Shown: positions 1 to 7,734 of the stretch, piece after piece
Layout of the letters: every line of letters begins with the position of its first letter
Numbering within the stretch: position 1 is the stretch's first letter
Source: Bacillota bacterium
GTDB lineage: Bacteria; Bacillota; Clostridia; Oscillospirales; Acutalibacteraceae
Assembly: GCA_023458755.1 (NCBI GenBank)
Contig: JAEWYE010000028.1
Location: 1 to 64,000, forward strand
Direction: 5' to 3'
DNA: 64,000 nucleotides
The notes under the pieces: model-generated
What the model was told of the DNA's origin: nothing
What the model saw: the letters and a program-made list of their open reading frames with translations, nothing else
Databases searched by the model: none
Position numbers and translations under genes: made by a program

Positions 1-185
1 TAAAGTACAAATACGGGAATCGACATTTCTGGGCAAGAGGGTACTATGTTGATACAGTAGGACGAAATAAAAAGCAGATACAAGAATACATAAAAAAACA
101 ATTGGAAGAAGATCAGATAGCAGATCAAATGAGTCTCAAAGAATATATTGACCCGTTCACGGGTAGCAAGGATACCAAGGCATAA
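1..185 (+). CDS. tnpA: IS200/IS605-family transposase TnpA, 3' end (partial)
   Basis: The reading frame is open from the window edge to a TAA at 183-185 and gives about 60 residues. It contains KYGNRHFWARGYYVDTVG followed by a helical tail and ends in YIDPFTGSKDTKA. This is the C-terminal part of the small HUH-type, Y1-tyrosine transposases of the IS200/IS605 family, which move single-stranded DNA. The N-terminal HUH motif lies outside the window. Hairpins typical of the right end of such elements follow directly. Family assignment is from recognition of the conserved FWARGYYVDTVG stretch; activity cannot be judged. Confidence 0.85.
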   Translation, partial: KYKYGNRHFWARGYYVDTVGRNKKQIQEYIKKQLEEDQIADQMSLKEYIDPFTGSKDTKA

Positions 186-330
186 ATAAATACCCCTTAA
201 GGGGTCGCCCGAAAAAGCAATACAGTTGGCAGACCTTTTCGGACCCCCTTTAGGGGTATTGTTCGCAATTTGCCCTTCTAGGGCTTAATCATGCCTCCGG
301 CTTAGCCGGAGGTTTTGACTTATTGCAGTT
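1..330 (+). mobile_element. IS200/IS605-like element, right end
   Basis: After the transposase stop there are several short hairpins: TACCCCTTAAGGGGT near 188, ACCCCCTTTAGGGGT near 244, GCCCTTCTAGGGC near 272, and a GC-rich CCTCCGGCTTAGCCGGAGG near 292-310 followed by TTTTGAC. IS200/IS605 elements have subterminal hairpins instead of terminal inverted repeats, so this matches a right end. The exact outer boundary cannot be set without the left end or an empty site; about 310-330 is an estimate. Confidence 0.65.
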
Positions 331-344
331 ATCTTCTAAAAGCA

Positions 345-380
345 AATGTGCCCTGCAAGTTTTCACTTGCAGGGCACATA
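345..380 (-). terminator. Rho-independent terminator of the flagellin gene
   Basis: A perfect 13-bp stem (TGTGCCCTGCAAG at 347-359 pairing with 366-378) lies about 60 bases past the flagellin stop on the minus strand. It is followed there by the U-rich stretch ATTTGCTTTT. Confidence 0.8.
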
Positions 381-437
381 CATTGCGCTGTCATTCTTTT
401 TGTTTTACAAATGCAAAGGTGAAATAATTTAGTAAAA

Positions 438-1997
438 TTATTTCAAGAGTTGGAGAACGCCCTGTGGCTGAGTATTTGCCTGAGCCAACATGGACTGAGC
501 AGCCTGAGAAAGAATATTGTTCTTTGTCATTTCAACCATCTCAGAAGCCATGTCAACGTCGCGGATACGGCTCTCAGAAGCAGTCAAGTTCTCACTTGTT
601 GTGCCAAGGTTGTTCACAGTGTGCTCAAGTCTGTTCTGCATAGCACCAAGGTCAGCACGAACGCCGGAAACTGTATTGATTGCATTATCAATTGTCTTCA
701 TAGCAGCTCTTGCTAAATCCTGTGTTGCAACGGAAGTACCCGAAATTCCCAATCCGCCAGAGCTCATGTTGCCAATGCTTAAAGATACACGTTCAGCAGC
801 TGAACCGTTTGCACCGATTTGGAAGGTAAGGCCGCCATTTGAAGAACTGGTCGATTTGTTATAAATTTTAAGCAATGCGGTATTGGTAGAAGTAACATCC
901 AAACCGGTCTTTTGCTTAATTAAAGTTGTCATTGCTGCTGCATCATCAGAAGAAATAGCACCGGTTGCAACAGCGGCAGTAACAACATTTACATCACTGC
1001 CAAAAGCAGCTGCGGCAGCGGCATCTTTTGCGAATGCAAATTTTTGGCCGTTGATACTGAATTCTTGCTTGCTAACATCAGTAGAACTAAATGTGCTAAT
1101 GTCCAATGTTTGGTATGCATCGGTACCAACTGTGTGCGTAACAGTATTTCCTGCAGTAGTAATACCGTTATCTGTTCCAGTTATTTTTTCAGAAATAGAA
1201 GTAATACTTCCAACGTCTTTGCCACCGGTTTTATTTACGAAGCTGATGGTACCATCGGAGGATTCAGACATAGTAAACACATCACTTAATGCGGTACCCT
1301 TTAACTTTTGGAGCAAATCAGCACCAGCTGCTGATACGCTAGCATCGGCAACACCATTCGTTTGTCTTGTCACAGAAACTGTTTGCGCAGTGCCTGCAGC
1401 GTCTTTATAAGTCACCGTATATTCAAGTGCCTTCATAGTTGCATCGGCACTGGTTGGAGCGGAAGCTTTATCGGTAGAACTTACAGCATCAACAATGTTA
1501 GAAACAACGGAAGTTCCTGTACCTGCTGCGGTAGGAATATCAAACTTTGCTACAGTTGTTGCTGAAGCACCGCTCAAAGAACCGTCTAACAAATTAATTT
1601 TGTTGAACTGAGTGGAAGAAGCAATTCTGTCAACTTCACTCTTAAGAGCAGTTACTTCTTTATCAAGGTTTGCACGGTCAACATCATTTTGATATGTACC
1701 GTTAGAAGACTGAACAGCAAGTTCACGCATTCTTTGCAGAATGGAAGTGGTTTCGTTGAGTGCGCCTTCAGCGGTTTGTGTTAAAGAAATACCGTCGTTT
1801 GCGTTGTCAACTGCTTTGTTCAAGCCGCTGATCTGGCCTCTCATTTTTTCGGAGATAGCCAAGCCTGCAGCGTCGTCCGCAGCACTGTTGATTTTGTAGC
1901 CGGAAGACAATTTAGCAAGGTTCTTAGAAACCGCATTGTTGTTCTTCTCGTACTGTCTGGTTGCATTTAATGCAGAAATATTATGTTGTATACGCAT
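438..1997 (-). CDS. fliC: Flagellin, main filament subunit
   Basis: Encodes a 519-residue flagellin, exported through the flagellar type III system and polymerised under the FliD cap. The N-terminal D0/D1 region (about 1-140) starts MRIQHNISALNATRQYEKN and has the usual SGYKINSAADDAAGLAISEK block. The C-terminal D1/D0 region (about 435-519) ends SQAAQSMLAQANTQPQGVLQLLK. The middle 300 residues are Ser/Thr/Ala-rich and variable, so the filament surface is larger than in minimal flagellins. The start at 1997 is set by an AGGAGG seven bases upstream; an in-frame extension to 2090 lies in the leader and is rejected. A sigma-D promoter and a CsrA-type hairpin lie upstream. It is the only flagellin gene in the window. 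Confidence 0.97.
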   Translation of the reverse strand: MRIQHNISALNATRQYEKNNNAVSKNLAKLSSGYKINSAADDAAGLAISEKMRGQISGLNKAVDNANDGISLTQTAEGALNETTSILQRMRELAVQSSNGTYQNDVDRANLDKEVTALKSEVDRIASSTQFNKINLLDGSLSGASATTVAKFDIPTAAGTGTSVVSNIVDAVSSTDKASAPTSADATMKALEYTVTYKDAAGTAQTVSVTRQTNGVADASVSAAGADLLQKLKGTALSDVFTMSESSDGTISFVNKTGGKDVGSITSISEKITGTDNGITTAGNTVTHTVGTDAYQTLDISTFSSTDVSKQEFSINGQKFAFAKDAAAAAAFGSDVNVVTAAVATGAISSDDAAAMTTLIKQKTGLDVTSTNTALLKIYNKSTSSSNGGLTFQIGANGSAAERVSLSIGNMSSGGLGISGTSVATQDLARAAMKTIDNAINTVSGVRADLGAMQNRLEHTVNNLGTTSENLTASESRIRDVDMASEMVEMTKNNILSQAAQSMLAQANTQPQGVLQLLK

Positions 1998-2058
1998 GAT
2001 TTTTTCCTCCTGAATTTTTGTAGTCCGTGTGGCGTAACCGCCAATCACGTCTTTTGTT

Positions 2059-2078
2059 AAAGAGCATCCATGCTCTTT
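2059..2078 (-). promoter_or_regulatory. Candidate CsrA-binding hairpin in flagellin leader
   Basis: The 20-base palindrome AAAGAGCATGGATGCTCTTT would fold in RNA with a 7-bp stem and the six-base loop AUGGAU at 2066-2071. CsrA/RsmE proteins bind ANGGAN in hexaloops. It lies about 60 bases upstream of the start, with a second GGA in the AGGAGG ribosome site. This is the same two-site layout known for Bacillus subtilis hag. Binding here is inferred. Confidence 0.65.
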
Positions 2079-2164
2079 GCCGGGTTGCATTTTCCGTTTT
2101 AACGGGCCCTCATTAAACCGGAAATAAGAAACGAAGTTTGCTTTCCCTTAACGGGTACATTCCA

Positions 2165-2192
2165 TATATCGGTTATTATTAAAAAAAGTTTA
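2165..2192 (-). promoter_or_regulatory. Sigma-D (sigma-28) promoter of flagellin
   Basis: On the minus strand TAAA (2189-2192) and CCGATATA (2165-2172) are separated by exactly 16 bases. This matches the sigma-28/sigma-D consensus TAAA-N15-GCCGATAA. The spacer begins CTTTTTTT, the same as in the flgM promoter of this locus. Confidence 0.9.
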
Positions 2193-2246
2193 TAGGGAAA
2201 AGAAATTATTTTGCTTTTTTTTGTAGTTATTTTGGTTATGTGCTCT

Positions 2247-2298
2247 GAAAAAAGGGGGTGTTGCCAAACAAATTTTCATTCATTTGGTAACACCCCCT
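2247..2298 (-). terminator. Terminator of the flgM-csrA operon
   Basis: A 15-bp stem (2254-2268 with 2283-2297, one GT pair) lies about 20 bases after the csrA stop on the minus strand and is followed by TTTTTT. It separates the flgM-csrA transcript from the flagellin promoter. Confidence 0.9.
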
Positions 2299-2315
2299 TG
2301 GCGGCAGTTCATTTT

Positions 2316-2537
2316 TTATTTTAATCTTGTTTTTAGTTGTTCCAGTAAATTGGGATTGGGAGTAGCTGCCTCTTTATTCAGATTACTAGTGTCGAGCAAT
2401 TCACGGCGGACAATGGGGATTTCTTTTGGCGCGTTGATGCAGATTTTCACCCGGTCTGTACCGATTTCGGATACCAAAATTTCAATGTTGTCTCCGATTA
2501 CAATCGATTCGGAGACTTTTCGGCTGATGACTAGCAC
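2316..2537 (-). CDS. csrA: Carbon storage/translation regulator CsrA
   Basis: A 73-residue CsrA that starts MLVISRKVSESIVIG, with the beta-strand core DRVKICINAPKEIPIVRREL that forms the RNA-binding surface. Known CsrA dimers bind GGA-containing hairpins and, in Firmicutes, block flagellin translation until FliW sequesters them. The start is a GTG at 2535-2537 with AGGAGG upstream. fliW ends 18 bases before it, so the antagonist pair is cotranscribed. The C-terminal tail beyond residue 55 (NKEAATPNPNLLEQLKTRLK) resembles the extended helix of FliW-sensitive CsrA proteins. Confidence 0.97.
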   Translation of the reverse strand: MLVISRKVSESIVIGDNIEILVSEIGTDRVKICINAPKEIPIVRRELLDTSNLNKEAATPNPNLLEQLKTRLK

Positions 2538-2555
2538 AAAAACCCCTCCTCTATA

Positions 2556-2996
2556 TTATTTGTCTCCAAATAATTTGTATCGAATCGGATAATCATTATT
2601 TTCCAAAATGACTTGTTTTGCACACTTTGTTTTGGCGTTAATCACAATTGGACTTTTCAAATTGACGACGGATTCCTTAAAATCATCTTTTAGCACGGCG
2701 ACTACAAGAAAACACAAATCTTCCTCCGCGGGGTTGCCAAGGTAATCAAGATCCGCTTCGCTGATTGAGGGGGCATAACTGTCTAAAATCGTGTAGGGGT
2801 CAATAACAATCAGGCAGGGAACTTCGCCGGTTGCCGCCTGCAAATACCAAATAGTATGCGCGTCATCCTCCTGCAGCAGAACATACTCTTTCGTGTCCTC
2901 AAACCCATAAATTCCTTCATCAAAATGAAGAATGGTGCGCTCATTACTCTCGTGATTCTCCAGATTGGTATTATTGGCTGTGTTGATTGTGTTCAT
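2556..2996 (-). CDS. fliW: Flagellar assembly factor FliW
   Basis: A 146-residue FliW, the protein antagonist of CsrA and a partner of flagellin. Recognisable parts are the N-terminal strand ILHFDEGIYGFEDTKEYVLL and the C-terminal signature PIVINAKTKCAKQVILENND followed by YPIRY. Free FliW is known to bind CsrA allosterically; flagellin competes for it, which couples filament export to flagellin synthesis. It lies between the DUF6470 gene and csrA, the order seen in B. subtilis. The first 15 residues are Asn/Thr-rich and poorly conserved. An intra-operon hairpin lies just upstream. Confidence 0.95.
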   Translation of the reverse strand: MNTINTANNTNLENHESNERTILHFDEGIYGFEDTKEYVLLQEDDAHTIWYLQAATGEVPCLIVIDPYTILDSYAPSISEADLDYLGNPAEEDLCFLVVAVLKDDFKESVVNLKSPIVINAKTKCAKQVILENNDYPIRYKLFGDK

Positions 2997-3015
2997 TGCG
3001 TTCCATACTCCTCCT

Positions 3016-3049
3016 GTAAAAATAAATTGGGCGTATTATGCGCCCAATT
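3016..3049 (-). terminator. Intra-operon hairpin with U-run before fliW
   Basis: A perfect 9-bp stem (AATTGGGCG at 3025-3033 with 3041-3049, 7-base loop) is followed on the minus strand by TATTTTTA. It lies between the DUF6470 gene and fliW. It looks like a weak terminator or attenuator that would lower fliW-csrA expression relative to flgK-flgL; function is inferred. Confidence 0.5.
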
Positions 3050-3090
3050 CCAGTTGTCTATGCTATTGTTTCAAAGGTTTATTCTGCCTG

Positions 3091-3705
3091 CTATGCGGTC
3101 ATGTCAAGCTTTGGCGGTACATAGTCCGGACTTGCGGACGGCGGAACATACAATGGTTTGCCCACATACTCAATCTCCAGCTTCGGGTATTGCTTTACGT
3201 GGAATTCAACACTTGCCGGCGTATACTGCATTTCCGGTTGCTGCTGGGTTCGCCAGTCAAAGCTTAGGCGATCCATTTCGTACTGCATACTCAGCTGTTG
3301 TGGTTCCCAGCTGATATCTGCCGGAACAGAGGGAAGAAATGCCAAAACGGTATCCAGATTCGGCTGCATGTTTTGATACGCAATTTCTCCGATCGTGTTC
3401 CCCTTGTTTTGAATGTTCATGAGCATGTCACCTTCTTCAGCAATCCTACCGGTTGCCTCATACGCAGCCTGCATGCCCTCCGCGGCAAAATCCTGCACAG
3501 AACGCGCACAAGACTTCAGATTCATGCTGCTTCTTGCTTCATAAGTATCGATATTCAATTTTGGATTGGAATGCTGAATTTGCAGAGAACCTTTGTTGCG
3601 TGTCATGGTGTAAGACGGTTGTTCGGAAGACACCTCAAGCTTTGCTCGGTTTACCGTCATTTCCATGACAATAGGGGTGGTTCGCATTTGTAGTAATTGT
3701 TCCAT
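3091..3705 (-). CDS. DUF6470 family protein (YviE-like)
   Basis: A 204-residue soluble protein with no membrane segments. It has the pattern of DUF6470/YviE proteins: an N-terminal strand-rich part (MRTTPIVMEMTV..., SLQIQHSNPKLNIDTYEARSS), a central helix (ARSVQDFAAEGMQAAYEATGRIAEEGDMLMNI), then short repeated strands with YxPxxVEFHVKQYPKLEIEYVG. It lies between flgL and fliW, exactly where yviE lies in B. subtilis, so it belongs to filament assembly or its regulation. The biochemical role is not known to me. Ribosome site CGAGGTG precedes the ATG. Confidence 0.85.
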   Translation of the reverse strand: MEQLLQMRTTPIVMEMTVNRAKLEVSSEQPSYTMTRNKGSLQIQHSNPKLNIDTYEARSSMNLKSCARSVQDFAAEGMQAAYEATGRIAEEGDMLMNIQNKGNTIGEIAYQNMQPNLDTVLAFLPSVPADISWEPQQLSMQYEMDRLSFDWRTQQQPEMQYTPASVEFHVKQYPKLEIEYVGKPLYVPPSASPDYVPPKLDMTA

Positions 3706-3773
3706 GTGGCATACACCTCGTTTAAAAGCTATTATTTCTGTCGCATTGAAAAAATGCTTTTAACTAAGACGAT

Positions 3774-5084
3774 TTACTTCATAAAATCTAGGATGGTTGG
3801 CTGTAATATATTTGTACCAATTTGCAAGGCTGCGCGATAGGCATAATCCTGCATCTTCCAGTCCATAATGGCATCTGCGGGGCTAACGTATTCCACATTA
3901 TCCGTTTGCTCCGCCAAATTGTCACTTTGGGTTTCGAGACGCGTTTTCGCGTAGTCGAGAAAATTGGATTTGGTACCGGATTCGGTGATTTTGCCGAGCA
4001 AATTCTGCCCGGACTTATTAAATTGGTTGATATAAGGATCAACATCATCAACCGAGAAGTTGGACGATTCTAATTTATCCGCGATTGTCCCCATTAAGCT
4101 GTATAGGTTTTCCGGAACACCGTCAGCGTTTTTACCATAACCTAAAAACGAAATCCCGGTCATGGACATATCAAAAGCACTCTGACTGTTCACAGTTGTA
4201 TTGTCAGCCCCAAAACTCAGCCCAAGGCCAAGGTCAACATACATTGGCTCATTGGCAAGAGCACTCAGGTCAGCTTTGTTTGAAATTGCAGAGGATACGG
4301 GCGTAGAAGATGGTGCAATTGTAAGAGAAGGATTCCCGCTGACCGTAACCTTGGAAAAATCGGTGCCGGTGCCGGTGATAAGTCCGGGCAGCTGACTTTG
4401 CAGCATGTCCTGCAAATCCTTGTTTGTCGCGTCATCTTTCAGCGCAATTTGAATGGTTGTTCCGGATAAAGTAACCGAATTGGAGGATGCGCCTCCGGAT
4501 AACTGAACCGTATAACCGTTCAGTTTGTCCGTGTTTTCTTTGCCGAAATTTATAGTTGTGTTTCCGACTTTAGCAGAAGCACCGTTTGTATTAATGCCGG
4601 TATCCACGTCAACTCCGCGGTACAGCAGTTTGCCGTTTTCAACGGTAAAGGGGGGAGTGCTTGTGCCGGAACCGCCGAATATATATTGGTCAGCATATTT
4701 TGTATTTGCCGCGGCAACAATGGTTTCCTGCATTCTACGCAACTTTTTGGCAATAATGCTTCGGTCGTCAGCCGACATGGTACCGGTAATTCCTTGCAGA
4801 ACATCGGTGGAACCCACCTGCTGCACGACTGAATTTACGGTCATCATTGCGCTTTGCCCGGTTACAAGCCTGCTGCTTGCATCCTCAACATTGGAGGTGA
4901 AATCTTCATTTTCCTGCGTCGCACGGCGGATTTTAGCAGCCAGCGCAGCAGAAAACGGATCTTCCGATGTTTTATTAAATCTGCGGTTTGTTGTTGCACG
5001 ATTCGCGTAATAATTAAGTGAGCCCAAAGACTCGCTTAAACGAGTACGGTATTGATTGGATATCATACCGATTGTAACTCTCAT
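3774..5084 (-). CDS. flgL: Flagellar hook-filament junction protein FlgL (HAP3)
   Basis: A 436-residue HAP3 that sits between FlgK and the filament. The flagellin-like N-terminus (MRVTIGMISNQYRTRLSESL..., TSEDPFSAALAAKIRRATQENED) and C-terminus (NVEYVSPADAIMDWKMQDYAYRAALQIG) form the D0/D1 domains. FlgL is commonly about 300 residues; this one is longer because residues ~173-250 hold an inserted module starting VGNTTINFGKENTDKLNGY. That module resembles the repeats of FlgE in this window. It follows flgK by 37 bases in the flgM operon. Confidence 0.95.
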   Translation of the reverse strand: MRVTIGMISNQYRTRLSESLGSLNYYANRATTNRRFNKTSEDPFSAALAAKIRRATQENEDFTSNVEDASSRLVTGQSAMMTVNSVVQQVGSTDVLQGITGTMSADDRSIIAKKLRRMQETIVAAANTKYADQYIFGGSGTSTPPFTVENGKLLYRGVDVDTGINTNGASAKVGNTTINFGKENTDKLNGYTVQLSGGASSNSVTLSGTTIQIALKDDATNKDLQDMLQSQLPGLITGTGTDFSKVTVSGNPSLTIAPSSTPVSSAISNKADLSALANEPMYVDLGLGLSFGADNTTVNSQSAFDMSMTGISFLGYGKNADGVPENLYSLMGTIADKLESSNFSVDDVDPYINQFNKSGQNLLGKITESGTKSNFLDYAKTRLETQSDNLAEQTDNVEYVSPADAIMDWKMQDYAYRAALQIGTNILQPTILDFMK

Positions 5085-5121
5085 ATGATACTTTCATCCT
5101 CTCCGATTAGTTTGTCACCCA

Positions 5122-6774
5122 TTATGTACCTACAATGCCCATTTTATTAATAATGGTATCCAAAGCTTCATCCAACGTGGTCATGAATCGGGAAGAAGCG
5201 GTTAATGCCTGATTAAACATAATCAGATTAATTCCCTCTTCATCAATGCTCACGGCTGAATTTTGATTGATGCTGTCACTGATACTGCCCAGCTCACTCG
5301 TATAGGTGGAGTTTTGACGGGTAACATCCTGAATTTCAAGACCAAGCGTATCTGTCAGGTTAGTCACACTGTCCTGCATGGTTCCCTTAAAGATGAGGGT
5401 GCCGGTACCGTCATTCTTTGTCGTAAAGGTCATGGCTGTTGAAAATTGATTAATCATATATAAGATATTATTGGAAGACTTTGAATTATCAATGCTGGGA
5501 TCCAGTGTAGTTTTGGTATTGGTAAGATAGGAACCGGTTGCGTTTTGCCATGCGCTGGAAATCGAAATATTTGCGGCAGTAATGCTGTCACCGGTTGAGA
5601 CACCGTCTGAAGCGGTAAACATTGGCTTGTTATAACCAACACCATCTGTATTGGTACTGTTTGCTGCATTCATAATGGACGCAAATTTATTAGCCAGTGT
5701 ATCCAACATTTTTTGGTAGTATGGAATGCCCTGAACGCTGGTTGTATCGTTTGAATCGGAGTAGTTCGGGTCGGAAGGATTGGAAGAAGTTGTATCATAT
5801 GCGCCCTCACCGTTGAGTACCGCTAAATATCCGTGAAAAGCACCCGCTGTAACTTGATCATTCGAAAACGCTGTTCCCGCACCGGTAGAAACTACTGGGC
5901 TTCCGTTGGAAGTGGTCAACTGAATTTGTACAGGATCGGTTATTACATCCGTGGTTGACGGATCCTTTTTTAAGCTGAATTGTGTATATTTGTCATTGCT
6001 GATTAAATTATATTTTTCACCGTTTTTACCAACGAGATTGATGGAAAGTTCATCTACTGTTCTGCCGGCACCAACTGAAACCGGATTGGAGTCCACCTCA
6101 ATGTTTGCATAAGCGGACAATTTATCAATCATGGTATTCCGTTGATCAATCAGTTCCAGCGCCGGTGCACCGGAAACATCCGCACTCTTTATCTCTTTGT
6201 TGATCTGTGCAATATTGAAAAGAAGCTGATTGGCGCTTTGTATTGCATTATCCTGCAAATAGCTTAGCTGCTGGTCTTTAACCTCACTGATTTGACTTGC
6301 TGTATTATTAAACATTTTTGTCAGCATGGACGCTGAGGTTCTTACAATGCTCTCCGTTACCGGGTCTCCTGCATTGGATGAAAGTGTCTGCAGCTTGCTG
6401 ACCAAATCTTTAAATTGTTTACTCAATCCATCATTGGATGTTTCATCCACAATATTTTCCACATCACTTAATGCGTTCATTCTTGCGGTGGAATCGCCGA
6501 CCTTTGCGTTTTCACGGCGGAAACGAACATCTAAAAACTTGTCGCGGATTTGGCTCGTACCGTCCGTACTGACACCCTGTCCGATTGATACATCTGCCTT
6601 ATTGGAATAACGCATGTTATTACCGGTTGCGGCAATGGCGCTTGTGTCCACACGCTGGCGTGTATAGCCTTCTGTATTCACATTTGCCATATTCTGACCG
6701 GTTATCTGTAAATTTGCACGGGCAGCCTGAATGCCGCTTCTAGCAATATAAAATCCGGAAAAAGTTGAACTCAT
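5122..6774 (-). CDS. flgK: Flagellar hook-associated protein FlgK (HAP1)
   Basis: A 550-residue HAP1, the first ring between hook and filament. The N-terminal rod/hook signature (SGIQAARANLQITGQNMANVNTEGYTRQRVD, about 11-45) and the C-terminal D0 helix (SIDEEGINLIMFNQALTASSRFMTTLDEALDTIINKMGIVG) are both intact. Length is normal for FlgK. It is the substrate of the FlgN chaperone encoded just upstream (13-base gap). Start ATG at 6774 is preceded by GGGGGGA. Confidence 0.96.
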   Translation of the reverse strand: MSSTFSGFYIARSGIQAARANLQITGQNMANVNTEGYTRQRVDTSAIAATGNNMRYSNKADVSIGQGVSTDGTSQIRDKFLDVRFRRENAKVGDSTARMNALSDVENIVDETSNDGLSKQFKDLVSKLQTLSSNAGDPVTESIVRTSASMLTKMFNNTASQISEVKDQQLSYLQDNAIQSANQLLFNIAQINKEIKSADVSGAPALELIDQRNTMIDKLSAYANIEVDSNPVSVGAGRTVDELSINLVGKNGEKYNLISNDKYTQFSLKKDPSTTDVITDPVQIQLTTSNGSPVVSTGAGTAFSNDQVTAGAFHGYLAVLNGEGAYDTTSSNPSDPNYSDSNDTTSVQGIPYYQKMLDTLANKFASIMNAANSTNTDGVGYNKPMFTASDGVSTGDSITAANISISSAWQNATGSYLTNTKTTLDPSIDNSKSSNNILYMINQFSTAMTFTTKNDGTGTLIFKGTMQDSVTNLTDTLGLEIQDVTRQNSTYTSELGSISDSINQNSAVSIDEEGINLIMFNQALTASSRFMTTLDEALDTIINKMGIVGT

Positions 6775-6787
6775 TCGAGTGTCCCCC

Positions 6788-7270
6788 CTAAATTCTTTTT
6801 GAAAGAATGTTTAACGGTCTGGTTCCTTCATGCGCCTTCTGTGTGTACATTTTTTGCAGTTCAGGATCGTCACCCAATTTTTTCAAATTGACTTCCACAC
6901 TGTGTAATTTTATTTCGGTAATGTAATTGCACCGGGTATTCACTTCTTTTAAATCAAGCAAAACATCGGACAATTCATCGTAAATTCCCTGCAAATGTGC
7001 ACGGACACTTTCATCAAATTGAGGAATCAATTCACGAAAGGTTGCTTTCGGGCTGCCGGTTTGCGCTACAAGCTTATCACGCTCAATCTCTAAACCTTTT
7101 GATTTCAGCATGAAGACCTGCTCATCTTTTACATGCTGATCCAACTGGCTGAGACGATTTTGAGAGATATCCTCGAATTTGTTGGTTTCCATCTGCAAAA
7201 AATCTTTATAAAAGGCCAGATAGCGTTCCAAAAACGAAACCAACTCATTTGACAATGCTTCGTTTATCAT
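6788..7270 (-). CDS. flgN: FlgN-family flagellar export chaperone
   Basis: A 160-residue, almost all-helical protein (MINEALSNELVSFLERYLAFYKDFLQMETNKFEDISQNRLSQLDQHV...). Its length and position between flgM and flgK match FlgN, which holds FlgK and FlgL for export. The start at 7270 is preceded by GGAGAG with good spacing; a longer TTG-started frame to 7324 has no ribosome site. Identification rests on context, helical pattern and length, since FlgN sequences are poorly conserved. Confidence 0.85.
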   Translation of the reverse strand: MINEALSNELVSFLERYLAFYKDFLQMETNKFEDISQNRLSQLDQHVKDEQVFMLKSKGLEIERDKLVAQTGSPKATFRELIPQFDESVRAHLQGIYDELSDVLLDLKEVNTRCNYITEIKLHSVEVNLKKLGDDPELQKMYTQKAHEGTRPLNILSKRI

Positions 7271-7352
7271 AAAAGTTCTCTCCAATTTATTTAGAACAGC
7301 AGAAGCAATATCTGCCAGCCGCAAAACTTCTCTTATTCGTTACCCCGTCTGC

Positions 7353-7688
7353 TCAATTTAAAAGCATAATTTTAGCAATTTCAGCCGCATTGATGGAATA
7401 CTGATTGCCGTTAATCTGCTGTTTTAAGGTTTCCAAACGATCCGCATCCGTATCCTGATTTATTTGGCTGAGTATTTCACTTTTGCACTGGGATAAAACC
7501 GGACGGTTGTCCACTGTGCGCTGAGAAATCTCAATTTTATCAACCGGATTGGTACGCGCTGTCACTTGGCTCGCAAAAGAGGAACCGGATTCTGCGGCAC
7601 GGCAGGTAAAATCTGTTTTATCCAATTTTTTAGCAGGATAGTTACCGGAAGAACCGATAAAATTAAATCCTGTATTTTTTATCATCAT
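7353..7688 (-). CDS. flgM: Anti-sigma factor FlgM
   Basis: A 111-residue FlgM. The C-terminal sigma-binding region is clear: DKIEISQRTVDNRPVLSQCK followed by SEILSQINQDTDADRLETLKQQI and SINAAEIAKIML. FlgM binds sigma-D and is exported once the hook-basal body is complete, releasing sigma-D. The start at 7688 follows GAGGTG by six bases. A sigma-D promoter lies immediately upstream, so FlgM is probably under sigma-D feedback. The longer in-frame extension to 7784 crosses that promoter and is rejected. Confidence 0.93.
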   Translation of the reverse strand: MMIKNTGFNFIGSSGNYPAKKLDKTDFTCRAAESGSSFASQVTARTNPVDKIEISQRTVDNRPVLSQCKSEILSQINQDTDADRLETLKQQINGNQYSINAAEIAKIMLLN

Positions 7689-7706
7689 AAATTTCACCTC
7701 AAAATA

Positions 7707-7734
7707 TCTATCGGCATTACTGAAAAAAAGTTTA
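7707..7734 (-). promoter_or_regulatory. Sigma-D promoter of flgM operon
   Basis: TAAA (7731-7734) and CCGATAGA (7707-7714) are 16 bases apart on the minus strand. The -35 side TAAACTTTTTTT is identical over 12 bases to the flagellin promoter. It lies about 20 bases upstream of the flgM start, giving a very short leader. Confidence 0.88.

Larger units (their letters stand above)
1998..2315 (-). other. Flagellin leader and csrA-flagellin intergenic region
   Basis: This 318-base stretch holds no gene of its own. In transcription order it carries the terminator of the csrA operon, a sigma-D promoter, a transcribed leader of roughly 160 bases, a hairpin showing AUGGAU in its loop, and the AGGAGG ribosome binding site of flagellin. 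A second small inverted repeat (GGCGGTTACGCC) lies near 2031-2042. Confidence 0.8.

Noticed and set aside
883..1410. Reading frame of 175 codons on the plus strand opposite flagellin
   Set aside because: Antisense shadow of the flagellin variable region; composition is that of a reversed Ser/Thr/Ala-rich gene.
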